DNA of 56,154 nucleotides from Bacteroidia bacterium (GTDB lineage Bacteria > Bacteroidota > Bacteroidia > B-17B0 > Aurantibacillaceae), in the NCBI GenBank assembly GCA_018000995.1, contig JAGNIU010000020.1, positions 1 through 56,154 on the forward strand, written 5' to 3'. The notes under the pieces are model-generated. The model had not been told where the DNA came from, ran no database searches, and saw only the letters and a program-made list of their open reading frames with translations. A program made the translations under genes and the position numbers. Shown here one piece after another: positions 53,733 through 56,154 of this stretch. Each line of letters opens with the position of its first letter. The stretch's first letter is position 1.

Positions 53733-53952
53733 ATTTAATTATCTTTGTTTGCTCAAAATGGGATTTATCCTTCTATATATCCGATTACTCTTTTGAGTAA
53801 TCGTTGTGTTCTTTCTTACTACAAAGTATTCTAACTAGAGAATTTTTATACTTACTTAAAAGCAAAACATAATGTTTTGGGGTGATGAGGAGTTTTAATT
53901 ATGAACAAATACAACTGATGATTATATTTACCATATACCTAAAACCACTTTA
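53733..53952. other. Gene-free gap with an unexplained hairpin
   Basis: About 220 bases with no credible gene. It contains the perfect 9-base-pair hairpin CGATTACTC-TTTT-GAGTAATCG (53782-53803), which has no T run after it and so does not look like a terminator. Confidence 0.5.
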
Positions 53953-55605
53953 ATGAAAATAGCTATTAATGTCTCTTTAATACTTCTAGTATTAATTTTT
54001 AATTCTTGTAAGAAGAATGAAAAAAGTGAAGATCCTATTACTCCGATTTCAAATCCAGTCAGTCACACACCTGCCTATGTTACACCACAACCCGGAGCAT
54101 TAAAAACTAATATAACTGAAATTAAATTACACCCAAGTGACAATTTAACTGTAATAGCACAGTTATTTAACGCAGATGGAACCATTTCGTTAACAATACC
54201 ATCTTTAATCTGGCAAACATCAGATAATGCTATAGCAAGCGTTAGTAATGGCTTCATTACCGCAAATGCACCAGGTTTTGCAAATATTAGTGTAACTGAT
54301 GGCATACATGGTTTACAAAACATTAATGTTACTGTAGTTGCTTCTACAGTTGTTATTTCCAATACCCCACATCAGGTGAGTTGGGGATTTGTAGCAGATG
54401 TTGTAGCAATGAAGACAAATACATCACAGGCCATCTCAAATTACACAGTTTATAATGAACAAGGCACGCCTGTTTCTACTTCATTAACCTTCATTCCACC
54501 GGCAGGAAGCGGACTGAATTTTTCCGGTAATACAATTATTTCCGGATCAGTAACCGGCAGTTACGAAGTATTAGTTAAATCAGGAAACGATACATTAAGC
54601 AATGCTTTAAAAGTTTTAGTTGTTTCGGATACAACTTATGCAATAGATATTGTTAGCGGGTCGTTACCAAGGGTCTTTCATCAAAAGAACATAAGCGCTA
54701 ACCGTCCGGTATTACTTAATGTAACCAAGGCTTGGTTTGTCGGATCAACGCCAACTTTTTCCATGTATGTAGCCTCTCCTGAAAGCATCTTATTCGTTTC
54801 AGACGAATTCACTATTAACGGAAGTGGCTACATAACTTCAGTTAATATCGATCATGGTATGTTGGGATGCCTTACTCGGTTTTATTATAAAAATGCGGTG
54901 GTGGATCGTTACCTGTTTCATCATGCGAATTTTTCAGGAAGTTGGTCAGGTGTATTTGGTAATGAAAACTATACTTTTTGCTTAACCCAATACGGTCCTT
55001 TAATTTATTATAACTCAAATCAATATTTCATTAATTCTAATAATCAGGGATTAAGCGGCACTTACTTAAAAAAAGTAAATAATGTTGTGGTTAATAATCT
55101 AAATAATCAAGGTATTAATGGTCAGGCTCGTCACCATAAATCAACAAGTTGTTTGACCGTAGTAACTAATGATGGCGTATGGCCTGGTCCTTATTCATTT
55201 TATTTTATTAACGAAACAACATTGACTGGTATAGATGTGCCAACACAATTTGTAAAAGGTAATTTCAGTTGTGTGGGAACTACTACTACTACTACAGGGA
55301 ATTTAGAACTCATTCTTAAAGGCAGCGGTTCTACCAGTTGGAAATGTTCTAATTTAAGCAGCTGGCCAATGCCTTGTACCACTATTCCAGCAGAAAATAA
55401 TTTTACTTTTTTTGCTAATAACACTTTTCAAACACCAACGTATGACGGTACATGTAGTTTTCTTAGTTATGACACCCATACATGGTCAGTTATAAGTGAT
55501 AACGGGACTTCCGGCGTAATAAGCAGTAGTAATGGAACGTTTAATGTGACAAATTATACATCTACTCAAATAACATTAAGCGGATTTACTTATATTAAAC
55601 AATAG
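53953..55605 (+). CDS. Lipoprotein with bacterial Ig-like (BIG2-type) domain
   Basis: 550 residues. The signal peptide ends in the lipobox FNSC (Cys19) followed by KKNEKSED. Residues about 45-120 resemble a BIG2-like Ig domain (LTVIAQLFNADGTISLTIPS, DNAIASVSNGFITANAPGFA, NISVTD). A second Ig-like segment (QAISNYTVYNEQGTPVSTSL) is followed by about 350 residues I do not recognise, ending in a Cys-containing beta region (GTCSFLSYDTHTWSVISDNG). There is no T9SS tail; the protein should be lipid-anchored in the outer or inner membrane. Function unknown. Confidence 0.75.
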   Translation: MKIAINVSLILLVLIFNSCKKNEKSEDPITPISNPVSHTPAYVTPQPGALKTNITEIKLHPSDNLTVIAQLFNADGTISLTIPSLIWQTSDNAIASVSNGFITANAPGFANISVTDGIHGLQNINVTVVASTVVISNTPHQVSWGFVADVVAMKTNTSQAISNYTVYNEQGTPVSTSLTFIPPAGSGLNFSGNTIISGSVTGSYEVLVKSGNDTLSNALKVLVVSDTTYAIDIVSGSLPRVFHQKNISANRPVLLNVTKAWFVGSTPTFSMYVASPESILFVSDEFTINGSGYITSVNIDHGMLGCLTRFYYKNAVVDRYLFHHANFSGSWSGVFGNENYTFCLTQYGPLIYYNSNQYFINSNNQGLSGTYLKKVNNVVVNNLNNQGINGQARHHKSTSCLTVVTNDGVWPGPYSFYFINETTLTGIDVPTQFVKGNFSCVGTTTTTTGNLELILKGSGSTSWKCSNLSSWPMPCTTIPAENNFTFFANNTFQTPTYDGTCSFLSYDTHTWSVISDNGTSGVISSSNGTFNVTNYTSTQITLSGFTYIKQ

Positions 55606-55641
55606 AATAATATTAACATAGATTAAATGCATTAGAAAACC

Positions 55642-55670
55642 AAAAAAACACCGCAAATGCGGTGTTTTTT
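55642..55670 (+). terminator. Intrinsic terminator
   Basis: ACACCGCA-AA-TGCGGTGT stem between A and T runs, after the Ig-like lipoprotein gene. Confidence 0.88.
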
Positions 55671-55776
55671 GCTTTATGGGACGTTTTAAGAGGGTTTAGA
55701 CGATTAGTTTAAGGGGAAGGATGGCTCATGCCTTAAGAGCAAACTGAGGGGAAAGAAGAGACTTGAAATTATTTTC

Positions 55777-56154
55777 TCATCCCTTGTTTTGTAATCGTCT
55801 TAAATTCTTATCAATATAATTCAGATTCGGTAAATGGGCTTTCTGTATTCTTTTGGCGTAATGTATACTATCTAATATTTCTTTTTTACTCTCTTCCACT
55901 TCTTTCTTTTGGTGGGTAATAAGAATATTTGCTTTTTGTTTCTGACGGTAACTTCTAAAAATAAATCCTGCTAATACCATCACCAAGGCAAATCCAATTA
56001 TAAAATAATTTCTCTCTTTTTTTCTTTGCTCTAACTCTGCTTTTGCTAATATATTTTTTTTCTCTTGCTCGTTTTGTAATTCCTTTGCTTTTGCCTCATA
56101 CTCATATTGCATTTGTTTTTTAACGGCAGCTTTTTGAGTTTCTTCATTATTAAT
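55777..56154 (-). CDS. C-terminal end of a TPR-type signalling membrane protein (5' end outside window)
   Basis: The frame is open to the window edge, so only the last 125 residues are visible. They show a charged coiled coil (YEAKAKELQNEQEKKNILAK), one membrane helix (NYFIIGFALVMVLAGFIF), a second coiled coil and the linker KEILDSIHYAKRIQKAHLPN, ending RRLQNKG. This matches the C-terminus of the 41605-43017 TPR protein and also stops without a phosphatase domain. The N-terminal part probably holds TPRs (inference). Confidence 0.75.
   Translation of the reverse strand: MNNEETQKAAVKKQMQYEYEAKAKELQNEQEKKNILAKAELEQRKKERNYFIIGFALVMVLAGFIFRSYRQKQKANILITHQKKEVEESKKEILDSIHYAKRIQKAHLPNLNYIDKNLRRLQNKG

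Overview
The window is chromosomal DNA from an AT-rich member of the Bacteroidota. Four things point there: seven proteins with C-terminal type IX secretion (T9SS) sorting domains of the YPNP...GQ...KG.Y type; a DUF4835/PorD T9SS gene; the gene order bamD - small omega-like RNA polymerase subunit - coaBC - porD; and promoter-like boxes of the Bacteroidota TAnnTTTG type. The order or family cannot be fixed from this sequence. There are no insertion sequences, prophage genes, CRISPR arrays or rRNAs. The only RNA gene seen is a tRNA-Glu(UUC). No gene-free stretch exceeds 300 bases.

Layout. 1-2.4 kb (minus): a probable operon of mazG, a PAP2 phosphatase and a truncated ArnT/GT39-type glycosyltransferase. 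2.5-4.4 kb (plus): a PagL-like lipid A deacylase candidate overlapping a GIN-domain lipoprotein. 4.4-13.5 kb: a surface polysaccharide locus built around a divergent promoter palindrome near 9.08 kb. Leftward it encodes a CDP-3,6-dideoxyhexose pathway (RmlC-like epimerase, SDR reductase, RfbF, RfbG, RfbH). Rightward it encodes two GT2 glycosyltransferases, an epimerase and a GT39-like membrane protein. 13.6-18.5 kb: three T9SS cargo proteins. 18.5-22 kb: M1 peptidase, HupE/UreJ-like protein and DUF6702 protein. 22-25 kb: a membrane SpoIIE-type phosphatase and an orphan peptide-binding lipoprotein. 25.1-28.4 kb: the bamD-rpoZ-coaBC-porD operon.

28.5-38.2 kb: a T9SS cargo protein, a giant (about 2,130 residue) envelope protein with TPR, PD40 propeller, Asn/Thr-rich and coiled-coil stretches and three C-terminal SPOR-like domains, then a predicted seven-bladed beta-propeller T9SS cargo. 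38.2-43.5 kb (minus): a Tat-signal pirin, NlpC/P60 peptidase, thiolase, a TPR membrane protein and a small P-loop kinase-like protein. 43.6-53.5 kb: a 933-residue T9SS cargo, an IcmF-type fused acyl-CoA mutase, a hypothetical protein overlapping a Rieske oxygenase, and another T9SS cargo. 53.6-56.2 kb: tRNA-Glu, an Ig-like lipoprotein, and the C-terminal end of a second TPR/transmembrane protein.

How the parts fit. Much of the window concerns the cell envelope: sugar nucleotides and glycosyltransferases for surface glycan, a lipid A deacylase candidate, BamD for outer-membrane assembly, PorD for T9SS, and at least seven proteins predicted to leave through T9SS. The giant SPOR protein has the head architecture (TPR plus PD40) of the T9SS/peptidoglycan linker PorE, but ends in SPOR-like domains instead of OmpA; I regard it as the most interesting object here. 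A second theme is a signalling linker (SIHYAKRIQ) that joins a SpoIIE phosphatase in one protein and terminates two TPR proteins that lack any phosphatase domain.
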